From assembly GCF_001678905.1 (NCBI RefSeq), contig NZ_CP012117.1, positions 558,001-622,000 of the forward strand: a stretch of 64,000 bases of DNA, given 5' to 3'. This document shows positions 46,078 to 60,849 of this stretch, one piece after another. Every line of letters begins with the position of its first letter. Within the stretch, counting starts at the first letter, position 1. The notes beneath the pieces are model-generated. The model ran no database searches. It saw only the letters and a program-made list of their open reading frames with translations, and was not told the origin of the DNA. The DNA comes from Dermabacter vaginalis. GTDB taxonomy: Bacteria; Actinomycetota; Actinomycetes; Actinomycetales; Dermabacteraceae. The position numbers and the translations under genes are program-made.

Positions 46078-46854
46078 ATGATCAACTCAACTGCGCTCAT
46101 GTCTGCTAGCCGCCCACGTGTGTGGTTTTCGGGCCTCGCCGCACTCGCCCTAGCCACATCGCTGACGGGGTGCGGAGCGCTTACCGATGCTGGGCAGAAC
46201 GACCGATCGGACTCCTCGTCGACCTCGCATAGTTCAAACGAAAACGGGCACACGAAGGGGAGTGGCGGGCACGGCGTTCCCGATCGGAAAAAGCAGCCCG
46301 CAGGCAATGCCGATGATGTGAAGTCATGGCTTCTTACCGAGGAGCATCTGCCGGTCGACGGCATGAAGCCCAGCGAGGTAGAAGTCGACAAAGAGGAGGG
46401 CGACTTCGAGCTGAGCTTCTCACTCGAGCACCCGAACATCTCACCAGAATGCACAGATGCGGTCACCACGCTCAACAACACCTCGTTTACTTCCGCGACC
46501 GTTGCGACGAGCGTGTTCCGAGGGCGGCCCGCTCCGGGCTCCGTCAATGCGGAGTCGATGATTAAGATTGTCGCGTTGACGACCCCCGACGACATGAACG
46601 TCATGGACTTCTACAACGATGTTGTGCAAAAGTGTGGAAATATCCAGGGCGCACCGCCGATCACCGTTGATAAACCTTTCGGTGGTGAAGGGGTGCACGT
46701 CAAGCTTCCCGACGAAGAATTCTTCCTCGCTGGAAAATCCAGCGGCAAGCGCCATATCTTTGTCGTCATGTCCGATGTCGGTGATGACGATGCTCAAGCC
46801 GTGATTGATGCTCAGCTGGATCTCTTCGACCGGTCGATTGCGAGCGACCATTAG
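46078..46854 (+). CDS. lipoprotein of unknown function, paralogue 2
   Basis: This is a 258-residue protein from the ATG at 46078, 15 nt after paralogue 1. GAGGA lies 5 nt before this ATG, so it is preferred over the GTG at 46066. The lipobox is SLTGC, followed by a shorter Ser/Gly/His-rich linker. The C-terminal domain matches paralogue 1 in order and spacing: LTTPDDMNVMDFYNDV, VHVKLPDEEFFLAGKS and VIDAQLDLFDR. The pair is a tandem duplication that has diverged. Function unknown. Confidence 0.75.
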   Translation: MINSTALMSASRPRVWFSGLAALALATSLTGCGALTDAGQNDRSDSSSTSHSSNENGHTKGSGGHGVPDRKKQPAGNADDVKSWLLTEEHLPVDGMKPSEVEVDKEEGDFELSFSLEHPNISPECTDAVTTLNNTSFTSATVATSVFRGRPAPGSVNAESMIKIVALTTPDDMNVMDFYNDVVQKCGNIQGAPPITVDKPFGGEGVHVKLPDEEFFLAGKSSGKRHIFVVMSDVGDDDAQAVIDAQLDLFDRSIASDH

Positions 46855-46937
46855 GTGACCGGCGGCCTCTCCACCTCGGTTGGAGACACAACAAGTGGCA
46901 AAACTCCGCACCGACTGCAGGGTGGAATCGAGAGTGA

Positions 46938-47466
46938 ATGAACAGTGCCCCGACGGCAACGGAGTCACCTGGGCAACCGTCGGACCATGGGGGCTCCGAA
47001 GAAACTCAAGCAGACCTCGCACGCTGGCTCCTTTCGGCTGAAGAATCGGAGCAGCTGTCAAGCTTCACCAAGGTGACCGTTGAGGTCGAAACGCCGAGTG
47101 ATCAGCGGCTTATTTTTCCGGTAGAGATACCCGACCCGAACTACCTTCAAGCCGACTACCGGAAAGACGGCAGAGCCGCTGTCCAAGCGATGCAGGCGCC
47201 TCAATCAGGTGTGAACACAGTCGCCGTGGCTGACTGAAGACGAGGGCAGGTTCAGCCGCAATAAACACCGACGCCCCAAAGCCTGGGTCATGCCGTTCCG
47301 CACCGATGAAGAGGTGGATATTATGCAGCTCTTCCACCTCGACGATGGGCTGTGCGGTGATGAATGCGGTCCAAAGCCCCTGTCGCTTCGGATAAGTTGC
47401 GAAATGCTCTTACTTCAACCTTGTGGCGCTAAAAACGTGATGGTAATCTCACGGTCAAAGTCTTAG
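46938..47466 (+). pseudogene. decayed third paralogue of the lipoprotein pair
   Basis: The frame from 46938 gives 99 residues with ADLARWLLSAEE (compare VKSWLLTEEH in paralogue 2) and ends in GVNTVAVAD at 47237. The +1 frame then continues the homology: DEGRF (compare YEGNF), TDEEVDIM (compare SDEDLNLM), LRISCEMLLLQPCGAKNVMVI (compare VQLGSADLILAGKSHGNRHIWMI), up to TAG 47464-47466. The two frames together span the paralogue domain without a signal peptide or the final YIDAQIDLFDR. A frameshift near 47220-47236 and loss of both ends mark it as a remnant. A cytosolic 99-residue product remains possible. Confidence 0.6.
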
Positions 47467-47494
47467 GAAAGTAGGCGCAGTTCAAGGAGGAACG

Positions 47495-47608
47495 GTGAAA
47501 AACCTGGTGGCGTTAATCCTTGCGGTAACTCTCATCTTTTCGCGTGTAGCAGCGTGGGGTGACGGCGGAAAGGAGCGGCGGCATGGTGGCGTTACCCCGG
47601 TCATCTAA
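47495..47608 (+). CDS. 37-residue signal-like small peptide
   Basis: The GTG at 47495 has AAGGAGG 4 nt upstream. The peptide starts MKNLVALILAVTLIFSRVAA, a typical signal sequence with a possible cleavage site after VAA. It ends with a short Gly/Arg-rich tail of 17 residues (WGDGGKERRHGGVTPVI). It overlaps the start of the half-permease gene by 26 nt, so it could be a secreted peptide, a bacteriocin-type precursor, or only a coupling leader. No known family is recognised. Confidence 0.45.
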   Translation: MKNLVALILAVTLIFSRVAAWGDGGKERRHGGVTPVI

Positions 47609-48524
47609 CCTCATCGGTCTTATTGCTGCGGCCGGTGTTGCGGTGGTTCTGGGGCTAGCAGCAGGTTCGCTCTCGTTTTGGGCCCTCGTGAGTACCGGAA
47701 TGGGCCCGGAAGAACGGGTAGCGAATGGTGCGCCGGCGCTATATGTCGATGCTCCCCTCGGCGATAATCCATTCGTGCGTGATTCCTCGAGGAAAGTGCA
47801 CGAGGCGCCGGCGTCGGTGAAATCCTTAGCTTCGCCTGTGTGGTTTTACTCGCTGGGCGACCCTAGGGGCTTTGGCGGGCACAACAGAAAAAGCGACGAG
47901 GTGTTCTTTAATCCGAACATCAAGGGGCCAAGTAGAGATCATCTCGAGAAGACTTTCTCTCGGTCAAAAGTTCACCCGATCCCGAAGTCCCTTATGGGGG
48001 ACATCTCTCGCGACTCGTTCCTGTTTGTTCACCTCGATAAGCTTGATCGCCCCAGTGGTCTGTACGTCTTCCCTGGGCTAAATGAAGGTGAAATAGATCG
48101 TCTGAGAAAAGACATTGAGAGCGAAGGGTATAGCGTTACCGTGCCAGAAGGCGGGGTAGCGGCAGGATTCTTTGGTATCCCTATCTTCGTGATGTTCCTC
48201 GTGATGCTTGCTGTGACCTTTGGGGTCGCCTGGAAGCTGGGATCTTTGCTTCGATCTTCGGGTGGGCATGCGGCGCTGGTCCGAGCGAATCTGGGGATAA
48301 TTGACTCTGGTGCGCGTGTCTTTCACGTTGGTGTTTCTATTGCAATCTATGTGTTATTCGCAGTTCTCGCCGTCATCGGCCTCTTCCGCTTTATGGGTGG
48401 GATCGGTATAAGCCCGTGGGGGATTGGATGGTCAATCGCGGTCATTATTACCGTGGCCGCGGGGTTTCTCCTGGGTCAATGGCGTAGTGGAAAGAGCATT
48501 AGCTCAGCAAAGGAGCTGTCATGA
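47583..48524 (+). CDS. FtsX/MacB-like half-permease 1
   Basis: The ATG at 47583 follows AAAGGAG by 7 nt and gives 313 residues. One N-terminal membrane helix (residues about 9-32), an extracytoplasmic domain of ~160 residues, and three C-terminal helices form the 1+3 topology of FtsX/MacB permeases. Sequence identity to known families is not obvious. It overlaps the next permease by 4 nt (ATGA). With that gene and the ATPase it probably forms one ABC complex. The combined length and order recall the single long integral membrane protein of lactococcin 972-type loci. Confidence 0.7.
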   Translation: MVALPRSSNLIGLIAAAGVAVVLGLAAGSLSFWALVSTGMGPEERVANGAPALYVDAPLGDNPFVRDSSRKVHEAPASVKSLASPVWFYSLGDPRGFGGHNRKSDEVFFNPNIKGPSRDHLEKTFSRSKVHPIPKSLMGDISRDSFLFVHLDKLDRPSGLYVFPGLNEGEIDRLRKDIESEGYSVTVPEGGVAAGFFGIPIFVMFLVMLAVTFGVAWKLGSLLRSSGGHAALVRANLGIIDSGARVFHVGVSIAIYVLFAVLAVIGLFRFMGGIGISPWGIGWSIAVIITVAAGFLLGQWRSGKSISSAKELS

Positions 48525-49558
48525 GCCTCTTTCGAGACACCATTCGTGAAGACTGGACGGTTCTGCTCTCTCTTATGCTCCCCGTTGTTCTTGCTGTTGC
48601 CGTCTTTGCCTTCCCCGTGTCGAGCACGGTGGCGCAGCGGGACCTGAGGCTAGGGACGGTCGGCGACAGTGCTCAAGAGAGCCTGCGATTGACGGAATTT
48701 TTTCCTGGGGACTTCACCGCGGACCCCAGCCAAGTTGCGGCCCTTCAAGGACTCCTGCAGAAGGGGAGTATCGAGCTGAGGCTTCCGTTAGGGGCATTCT
48801 CCAACGAGACCGCAAAAGCCTCGCAAGGTGTCGTGGTCTCCGGTGCGACCTTTGATCGAATATGCGGCGTACCGGATGACGAAAAATACGTTGCCGCGAG
48901 CAAACTGGACGACGCATCGGTTGCGAGGATGCTGGAACCAACTCCGTTCCGAAATCCCGCAGAGATCGTGGAACTTTCCTCGCGAGCCCGAAGCGGGGCG
49001 CTCGGGTACGAATACATTGACCTCGACGAGGGGGTACTTGTGTGCGTGGCTCCCGAGGCCTTGGATGAATTGATCGCTCACGTGGGGGCAGCGACGGTGA
49101 TTGACTCCGCCAAGGTCACGAGGCCGCTCGCGGATGCTGACCTCGATCCACTCACCAACAATTACGGCGCTGTGAGTGTAAGTGGGCAAGGCGATGAATG
49201 GGGCCGCTCTCGGATTGGTTTCGTTGCAGCCCTGAGTGCATGCGTGTTAGCCCTATTTGTGATGGTTGCCTGGGTTTTCGTGCGCACCGTTCGTGACAAT
49301 GTCGCCGCGCTCAATGTTCGAAACGCCCTCGGGTACAGCCCGGCCGCTCTTCTGCGAGATTTAATCGGCCTTGCAGCGGTGATTTGGGTTGTACCCAGCA
49401 TGTTCGCGTTCGTACCCGCAGCTCTCGTGGGGGCCTACCCGGTTCCTCTCTCACTGGTGTGTGGGGTAGCGCTCGTGCCCGCTTGTGTGCTCGTTGCGCT
49501 CACCTGGCATGGCGTCACCTCTCAGGGGGTAAAAACCGCGGCATGGGTGAGACGATGA
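48521..49558 (+). CDS. FtsX/MacB-like half-permease 2
   Basis: This 345-residue protein repeats the topology of its upstream neighbour. It has one N-terminal helix (residues about 13-33), an extracytoplasmic domain to ~225, then three helices (IGFVAALSACVLALFVMVAW and two more). ALNVRNALGYSPAALLRDL is like the FtsX cytosolic loop that contacts the ATPase. The start overlaps the preceding stop and the end overlaps the ATPase start (ATGA at 49555), so all three are translationally coupled. Confidence 0.75.
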   Translation: MSLFRDTIREDWTVLLSLMLPVVLAVAVFAFPVSSTVAQRDLRLGTVGDSAQESLRLTEFFPGDFTADPSQVAALQGLLQKGSIELRLPLGAFSNETAKASQGVVVSGATFDRICGVPDDEKYVAASKLDDASVARMLEPTPFRNPAEIVELSSRARSGALGYEYIDLDEGVLVCVAPEALDELIAHVGAATVIDSAKVTRPLADADLDPLTNNYGAVSVSGQGDEWGRSRIGFVAALSACVLALFVMVAWVFVRTVRDNVAALNVRNALGYSPAALLRDLIGLAAVIWVVPSMFAFVPAALVGAYPVPLSLVCGVALVPACVLVALTWHGVTSQGVKTAAWVRR

Positions 49559-50262
49559 AGAGCGAAAGTGGGATGCACTGGGTCAGAGCTGACGGTGTGA
49601 CCAAGGCCTACGCAGTGGGCAAGGAAGAGATCCTCGCCCTTCCGCCAACGAGTGCGGAATTCCAGTCCGGAGACGTCCTTGTTGTTCACGGTCCTTCGGG
49701 GGTGGGGAAAAGTACTTTCCTCAAAATCATGGGGCTTGCCATCCCGCCAACGTCGGGAGAGGTCATTGTTGACGGCGCACCCGCCCCGCGCGTGCCTTCG
49801 AAGGCGGCTAGTCGAATGCGCGCCGAATTTTTCGGCATGGTGTTTCAGGACCTTCTTCTGGACGAACGTTTGACAGCCAGGGAAAATATTGTGCTGCCCG
49901 TGCGCGCTTCGAGGGGATGGAGAGGGGGAGGCCTCAGCGAAGAGACGCAGATGTGGGCTCTAGAACTCGCGGAGCTTTTCGGAGTGTCTCACCGGCTCGA
50001 CTTTCCTGCTCGGCTTCTCTCCGGCGGGGAAAGGCAGCGCGTCGCGATCGCGAGGGCGATGGTGGTGAGGCCACCAATCCTCATTCTGGACGAACCAACA
50101 GCGAGCCTGGACCCTAAGAATGTCGAGATTGTCGTCACGGGGGTGGAGGCGCTTGCGAAGAGGGGGCACGGGATACTTGTCGCAACGCACGGCGAGCACT
50201 TCGATGCCCTCGCAGGTGCGACGCTCACGCTTGGGGCTTCCCACCGCGGCGATGCGGAGTGA
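49555..50262 (+). CDS. ABC transporter ATP-binding protein
   Basis: This 235-residue ATPase of the LolD/MacB/FtsE group has Walker A GPSGVGKST (residues 46-54), the Q-loop in FFGMVFQDLLLD, the signature LLSGGERQRVAIARA and Walker B ILILDEPTASLD. It drives the two half-permeases encoded just upstream. An earlier ATG at 49543 is possible. The substrate is unknown. Such small ATPases often serve peptide or bacteriocin immunity, cell-wall signalling or lipoprotein release. rpoB begins 217 nt downstream. Confidence 0.92.
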   Translation: MKSESGMHWVRADGVTKAYAVGKEEILALPPTSAEFQSGDVLVVHGPSGVGKSTFLKIMGLAIPPTSGEVIVDGAPAPRVPSKAASRMRAEFFGMVFQDLLLDERLTARENIVLPVRASRGWRGGGLSEETQMWALELAELFGVSHRLDFPARLLSGGERQRVAIARAMVVRPPILILDEPTASLDPKNVEIVVTGVEALAKRGHGILVATHGEHFDALAGATLTLGASHRGDAE

Positions 50263-50311
50263 CGTGCTGCTCGACGTGACCACAGTCTCGCCAATTTTTT
50301 CGTGCGAAGTC

Positions 50312-50340
50312 TTGAGGGGAGAGCCGCTCTCGCATACTCT
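50312..50340 (+). promoter_or_regulatory. candidate rpoB promoter
   Basis: TTGAGG at 50312 and TACTCT at 50335 are 17 bp apart in the 217-nt space before rpoB. The palindrome GAGAG-CCG-CTCTC lies between the two boxes. Because rplL has its own terminator and the accessory genes intervene, rpoB needs a promoter here. This pair is the best I can see. Confidence 0.4.
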
Positions 50341-50479
50341 TGAAACTTAGCGCCCGTGTTTCGTGCGCCCTTTTTCAACTCATTCGACTCATATAGCGGG
50401 GTTGGTCGTGAATGAGGGGCCGAAACACATCGAGTCTATCGAAGCGTGTACGAGTCCTCATCCCGTGGAAGGATTACCC

Positions 50480-53965
<3,486 letters not shown>

Positions 53966-53978
53966 TCGATCATCGGGG

Positions 53979-54015
53979 GAGGGTCCGACGCTTGCCGAGC
54001 GACCGTCGGACCCTC
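53979..54015. repeat. rpoB-rpoC intercistronic hairpin
   Basis: GAGGGTCCGACG (53979-53990) and CGTCGGACCCTC (54004-54015) form a perfect 12-bp stem with a 13-nt loop. No T-run follows, so it is unlikely to be a full terminator. An RNA processing or stability element between the two polymerase genes is possible. Confidence 0.7.
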
Positions 54016-54082
54016 ACACCCCGGAGATCTCAGCCCCACTCATTCAGACCTTGACGACTTTCTAGACGAGAGAAGGACACAC

Positions 54083-57970
<3,888 letters not shown>

Positions 57971-58178
57971 TTCGACACTGAGCCTCGCGCGCGAGCGCGT
58001 GCTGGAGGGCCGTCTCTTTCCCGAGTGGGGGAGGGGCGGCCCTTCCGCCGTGAATGCGGTGTTTTCGCGCCTGCCGGAATTTCGCCGCAGGTGCGATGGT
58101 GGCTCATGCGACGCGTGCGCTGACCGCTGTGAAGTAGACCGCGATAAGCGTCAAGTAATGGCAAAGTTGCGGTTGCTC
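57971..58178. other. intergenic region after rpoC with hairpin
   Basis: GAGGGCCG at 58005-58012 and CGGCCCTT at 58037-58044 can form a stem with one mismatch and a 24-nt loop, perhaps ending rpoC transcription, but no T-run follows. The palindrome CTCGCGCGCGAG lies at 57984-57995. No coding frame with conserved features was found up to the promoter at 58179. Confidence 0.4.
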
Positions 58179-58207
58179 TTGGCTCAAGCGTTGGTTTTTC
58201 CTATGTT
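58179..58207 (+). promoter_or_regulatory. promoter of the DUF348/G5/RlpA gene (candidate)
   Basis: TTGGCT at 58179-58184 and TATGTT at 58202-58207 are 17 bp apart in an AT-richer segment. The predicted transcript has a leader of about 95 nt. No recognisable riboswitch is visible in that leader. Confidence 0.5.
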
Positions 58208-58307
58208 CGCGCGCGTGAAGGCGCGACAAGATGGACGTATTCAAGAAATCCGCACTCGCGCCCACCGCGCGACGCTTCCTGTGCACTCGTCAATGCGAAG
58301 GACACTC

Positions 58308-59555
58308 GTGAAGAAGAAGACTCCGATCATCGCCGCAGCCGCACTCGCGACCGTATTCGCGGGTGGTGGCGGTGGCGCCGCCTACGCGATGTCGAGCGAG
58401 GTGACCGTGAACGCCTACGGTCGTGTGGCCACCTTCCGCACGTTTGACTCGAAGGTGTCCGACATCCTCGAAGCACACGGCGTGGATGTGACCCACACCG
58501 ACCTCGTGAAGCCGGCACTCGGCGAGACCATCGACTCGGGCGACAAGATCGTCGTGAAAGAACGCGAAGAGGTCAAGCTCAGTGTCGACGGCAAAGAGCA
58601 GTCGGTTCTCGTCGAGGGCGGCACCGTTGCCGATGCTCTCTCGCAGGCCGGAATCGACGCCAAAGGGGCCGCGGTGTCTCCGAAGCCCGACACCAAACTT
58701 GAGGATGTCGACGGGCCCGTGACCGTGACGACCCCCAAGGACATCACCGTGACCGGCATGAACGGCTCGTGGGTTGCCAAGGGCACGACCGTTCGAACGG
58801 TTCAGGACCTCCTCGATAAGTACTTCGCCGATTCGGTTGATGCCGATGATGAGGTCACGCCTTCGCGCGACACCGTTCTCAAGGACGGCGACACGATTCA
58901 CCTCGTGCGCCTCAACTCCGAGGAAAAGACCGAGAAGGTGGCGATCGACTACAAGACCGAGACCCGCAAGGACGACGCGATCTACGAAGGTGAAACTCGC
59001 GTGGTCACGAAGGGCGAAAAGGGCGAAAAGACCATCGTCAAGAAGGTTTCGACGACCGACGGAAAAGTGACGGGCGAGGAAGTCGTGAAGGAAGAGGTCA
59101 CGAAGGAGCCCGTCACCGAAGTCATCGCCAAGGGCACCAAGAAGCGCCCCGTTGAGGAATCGAAGAGCGAGGACGTGAGCGCGGATAGCAGCGATGACAC
59201 CAAGTCGAGCCGCAAAAAGCGCAGCGAATCCGCCCCTCAGGGCGGCAAGGCTGTGAGTGGCGTTCGTTCGTGCGGTGCCTCGTTCTACGGCAACGGCGAC
59301 GGAACGGACGGTGGCCCCACGGCGAGCGGCGAGCGTTTCAACACGCATGCGTACACCGCGGCCCACAAGAGCCTGCCGTTCGGCACGCGCGTGCGAGTGA
59401 CCAACAAGGCCAATGGCCGCAGCGTGGTCGTGCGTATCAATGACCGTGGTCCGTACGTGGGCGGTCGCTGCCTCGACCTTTCGTACGCGGCGATGAAGAG
59501 CATCGGGGGCGTGAGCTCCGGCGTGGCGCGCGTCGACTGGCAGATCGTCGAATAA
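58308..59555 (+). CDS. secreted DUF348/G5 protein with RlpA-like domain
   Basis: The GTG at 58308 has AAGGA 5 nt upstream and gives 415 residues with a signal peptide (residues 1-29). DUF348 ubiquitin-like repeats follow (VTVNAYGRVATFRTFDSKVSDIL and two later copies). A G5 domain at residues about 205-285 (EKVAIDYKTETRKDDAIYEG) and a charged linker come next. The C-terminal RlpA-type double-psi barrel contains GPTASGERFNTHAYTAAHKS and VVVRINDRGPYVGGR. The first two modules are those of YabE and of Rpf proteins, where a 3D or lysozyme-like domain sits last. A role in peptidoglycan cleavage is inferred. Confidence 0.85.
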   Translation: MKKKTPIIAAAALATVFAGGGGGAAYAMSSEVTVNAYGRVATFRTFDSKVSDILEAHGVDVTHTDLVKPALGETIDSGDKIVVKEREEVKLSVDGKEQSVLVEGGTVADALSQAGIDAKGAAVSPKPDTKLEDVDGPVTVTTPKDITVTGMNGSWVAKGTTVRTVQDLLDKYFADSVDADDEVTPSRDTVLKDGDTIHLVRLNSEEKTEKVAIDYKTETRKDDAIYEGETRVVTKGEKGEKTIVKKVSTTDGKVTGEEVVKEEVTKEPVTEVIAKGTKKRPVEESKSEDVSADSSDDTKSSRKKRSESAPQGGKAVSGVRSCGASFYGNGDGTDGGPTASGERFNTHAYTAAHKSLPFGTRVRVTNKANGRSVVVRINDRGPYVGGRCLDLSYAAMKSIGGVSSGVARVDWQIVE

Positions 59556-59573
59556 ATCAGCACTCGCGAATTT

Positions 59574-59613
59574 CGGGCCGACGGTACTCAGCAACCGTCG
59601 GCCCGTTTTCTTT
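59574..59613 (+). terminator. intrinsic terminator
   Basis: CGGGCCGACGGT (59574-59585) pairs perfectly with ACCGTCGGCCCG (59594-59605) around an 8-nt loop and is followed by TTTTCTTT. It closes the DUF348/G5/RlpA gene. Confidence 0.9.
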
Positions 59614-59962
59614 GCTGTTGCCTGCGCGACACTTCAAAGTTTCTCCGCATGTGATGTACAACGAAGTCCGCCCAGTCCTTTGACCGAAATAAATCCTGCA
59701 ACGTAGACTGATGAACTGTGTCTGGGTGCCCTATGCCCTCTCGCGGCCTCGCCTCGTGCGAGCGCAATGAGCGGGGGTACGGTACCTCAGCCACCGGGCC
59801 TCGCCTGAGGCTCGAGCGGGTCGAGATCGACACACCCGAACGCGGGGGTCGGCCTCGAGTCGCGGCCCACTCCACACCCGTGGACACGGTGCTTCGGCGC
59901 CTGTGGGCAAAGAAGGTGATCTGGCCTCGTGAAGAGCGTGGCTAGCGACAGAAAGAGAACAA
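59614..59962 (+). other. leader region of the rpsL-rpsG-fusA operon
   Basis: This ~350-nt stretch contains the promoter at 59681-59710 and a GC-rich leader of about 245 nt before rpsL. A 75-codon open frame at 59718-59945 has no conserved features and no good ribosome binding site, so I treat it as non-coding. No named regulatory RNA is recognised. Confidence 0.5.
59681..59710 (+). promoter_or_regulatory. promoter of the str operon
   Basis: TTGACC at 59681-59686 and TAGACT at 59705-59710 are separated by 18 bp, close to consensus for a strong vegetative promoter. It is the best promoter-like pair before rpsL. Confidence 0.65.
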
Positions 59963-60337
59963 GTGCCTACTATTCAGCAGTTGGTGCGCAAGGGTCGTCA
60001 GGATAAGCCTGTCGCCTCGAGCACGCCCGCGCTCAAGGGTTCGCCCCAGCGCCGCGGCGTGTGCACCCGTGTGTACACCACCACTCCCAAGAAGCCGAAC
60101 TCGGCGCTCCGTAAGATCGCGCGTGTTCGTCTCTCCTCCGGTGTCGAAGTGACGGCCTACATCCCCGGTGAAGGCCACAACCTCCAGGAGCACTCGATCG
60201 TCCTCGTTCGCGGCGGCCGTGTGAAGGACCTCCCGGGCGTGCGCTACAAGATCGTCCGTGGTTCGCTCGATACCCAGGCCGTGAAGGGTCGCCAGCAGGC
60301 ACGCTCGCGGTACGGCGCGAAGAAGGAGAAGAAGTAA
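59963..60337 (+). CDS. rpsL: 30S ribosomal protein S12
   Basis: This 124-residue protein starts with GTG. The decoding-site segments [13 protein letters not shown] and [12 protein letters not shown] are intact. Lys43 and Lys88 are present, the streptomycin-sensitive form. The stop shares one base with the rpsG start. Confidence 0.98.
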   Translation: MPTIQQLVRKGRQDKPVASSTPALKGSPQRRGVCTRVYTTTPKKPNSALRKIARVRLSSGVEVTAYIPGEGHNLQEHSIVLVRGGRVKDLPGVRYKIVRGSLDTQAVKGRQQARSRYGAKKEKK

Positions 60338-60807
60338 TGCCACGTAAAGGTGCAGCTCCCAAGCGTCAGCTCGTGGTCGACCCGGTTTACGGTTCGCCCA
60401 TTGTTACTCAGCTCATCAACAAGGTTCTCCTCGACGGCAAGAAGACCGTCGCTGAGCGTATCGTCTACGGTGCCCTCGAGGGCTGCCGTGAGAAGAACGG
60501 CCAGGACCCTGTAGCGACCCTCAAGAAGGCTCTGGATAACATCCGTCCGTCGCTCGAGGTTCGCTCCCGCCGAGTCGGCGGCGCCACCTACCAGGTGCCC
60601 GTCGAGGTTCGTGCCGGTCGTTCGACGACCCTCGCGCTGCGCTGGCTCGTTGGCTACTCGCGTGCTCGCCGTGAGCACACGATGACCGAGCGCCTGATGA
60701 ACGAGATCCTCGACGCTTCGAACGGCCTTGGTGCCGCTGTGAAGCGTCGCGAAGACACCCACAAGATGGCGGAGTCCAACAAGGCCTTCGCTCACTACCG
60801 CTGGTAA
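60337..60807 (+). CDS. rpsG: 30S ribosomal protein S7
   Basis: This 156-residue protein has [20 protein letters not shown] and the rRNA-binding [14 protein letters not shown]. It starts assembly of the 30S head. The ATG overlaps the rpsL stop by one base (TAATG). fusA follows after 42 nt. Confidence 0.98.
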   Translation: MPRKGAAPKRQLVVDPVYGSPIVTQLINKVLLDGKKTVAERIVYGALEGCREKNGQDPVATLKKALDNIRPSLEVRSRRVGGATYQVPVEVRAGRSTTLALRWLVGYSRARREHTMTERLMNEILDASNGLGAAVKRREDTHKMAESNKAFAHYRW

Positions 60808-60849
60808 TCGCCGGCGGTACTCGAACCGAAGCGCAGAAAGGCATAGCCC

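Noticed and set aside
47495-47608. Direct call of the small peptide as a lactococcin 972 family bacteriocin
   Set aside because: The mature part is only about 17 residues and lacks the Trp/Gly/Tyr pattern of that family, so only the genetic context supports the idea.
58208-58307. c-di-AMP riboswitch before the DUF348/G5 gene, as found before some Rpf genes
   Set aside because: The conserved blocks of that riboswitch are not visible, and the leader is too short for it.
59718-59945. 75-codon open frame in the rpsL leader
   Set aside because: It has no good ribosome binding site, no recognisable domain and an arginine-rich composition typical of chance frames in high-GC DNA. It lies in a leader downstream of a strong promoter.
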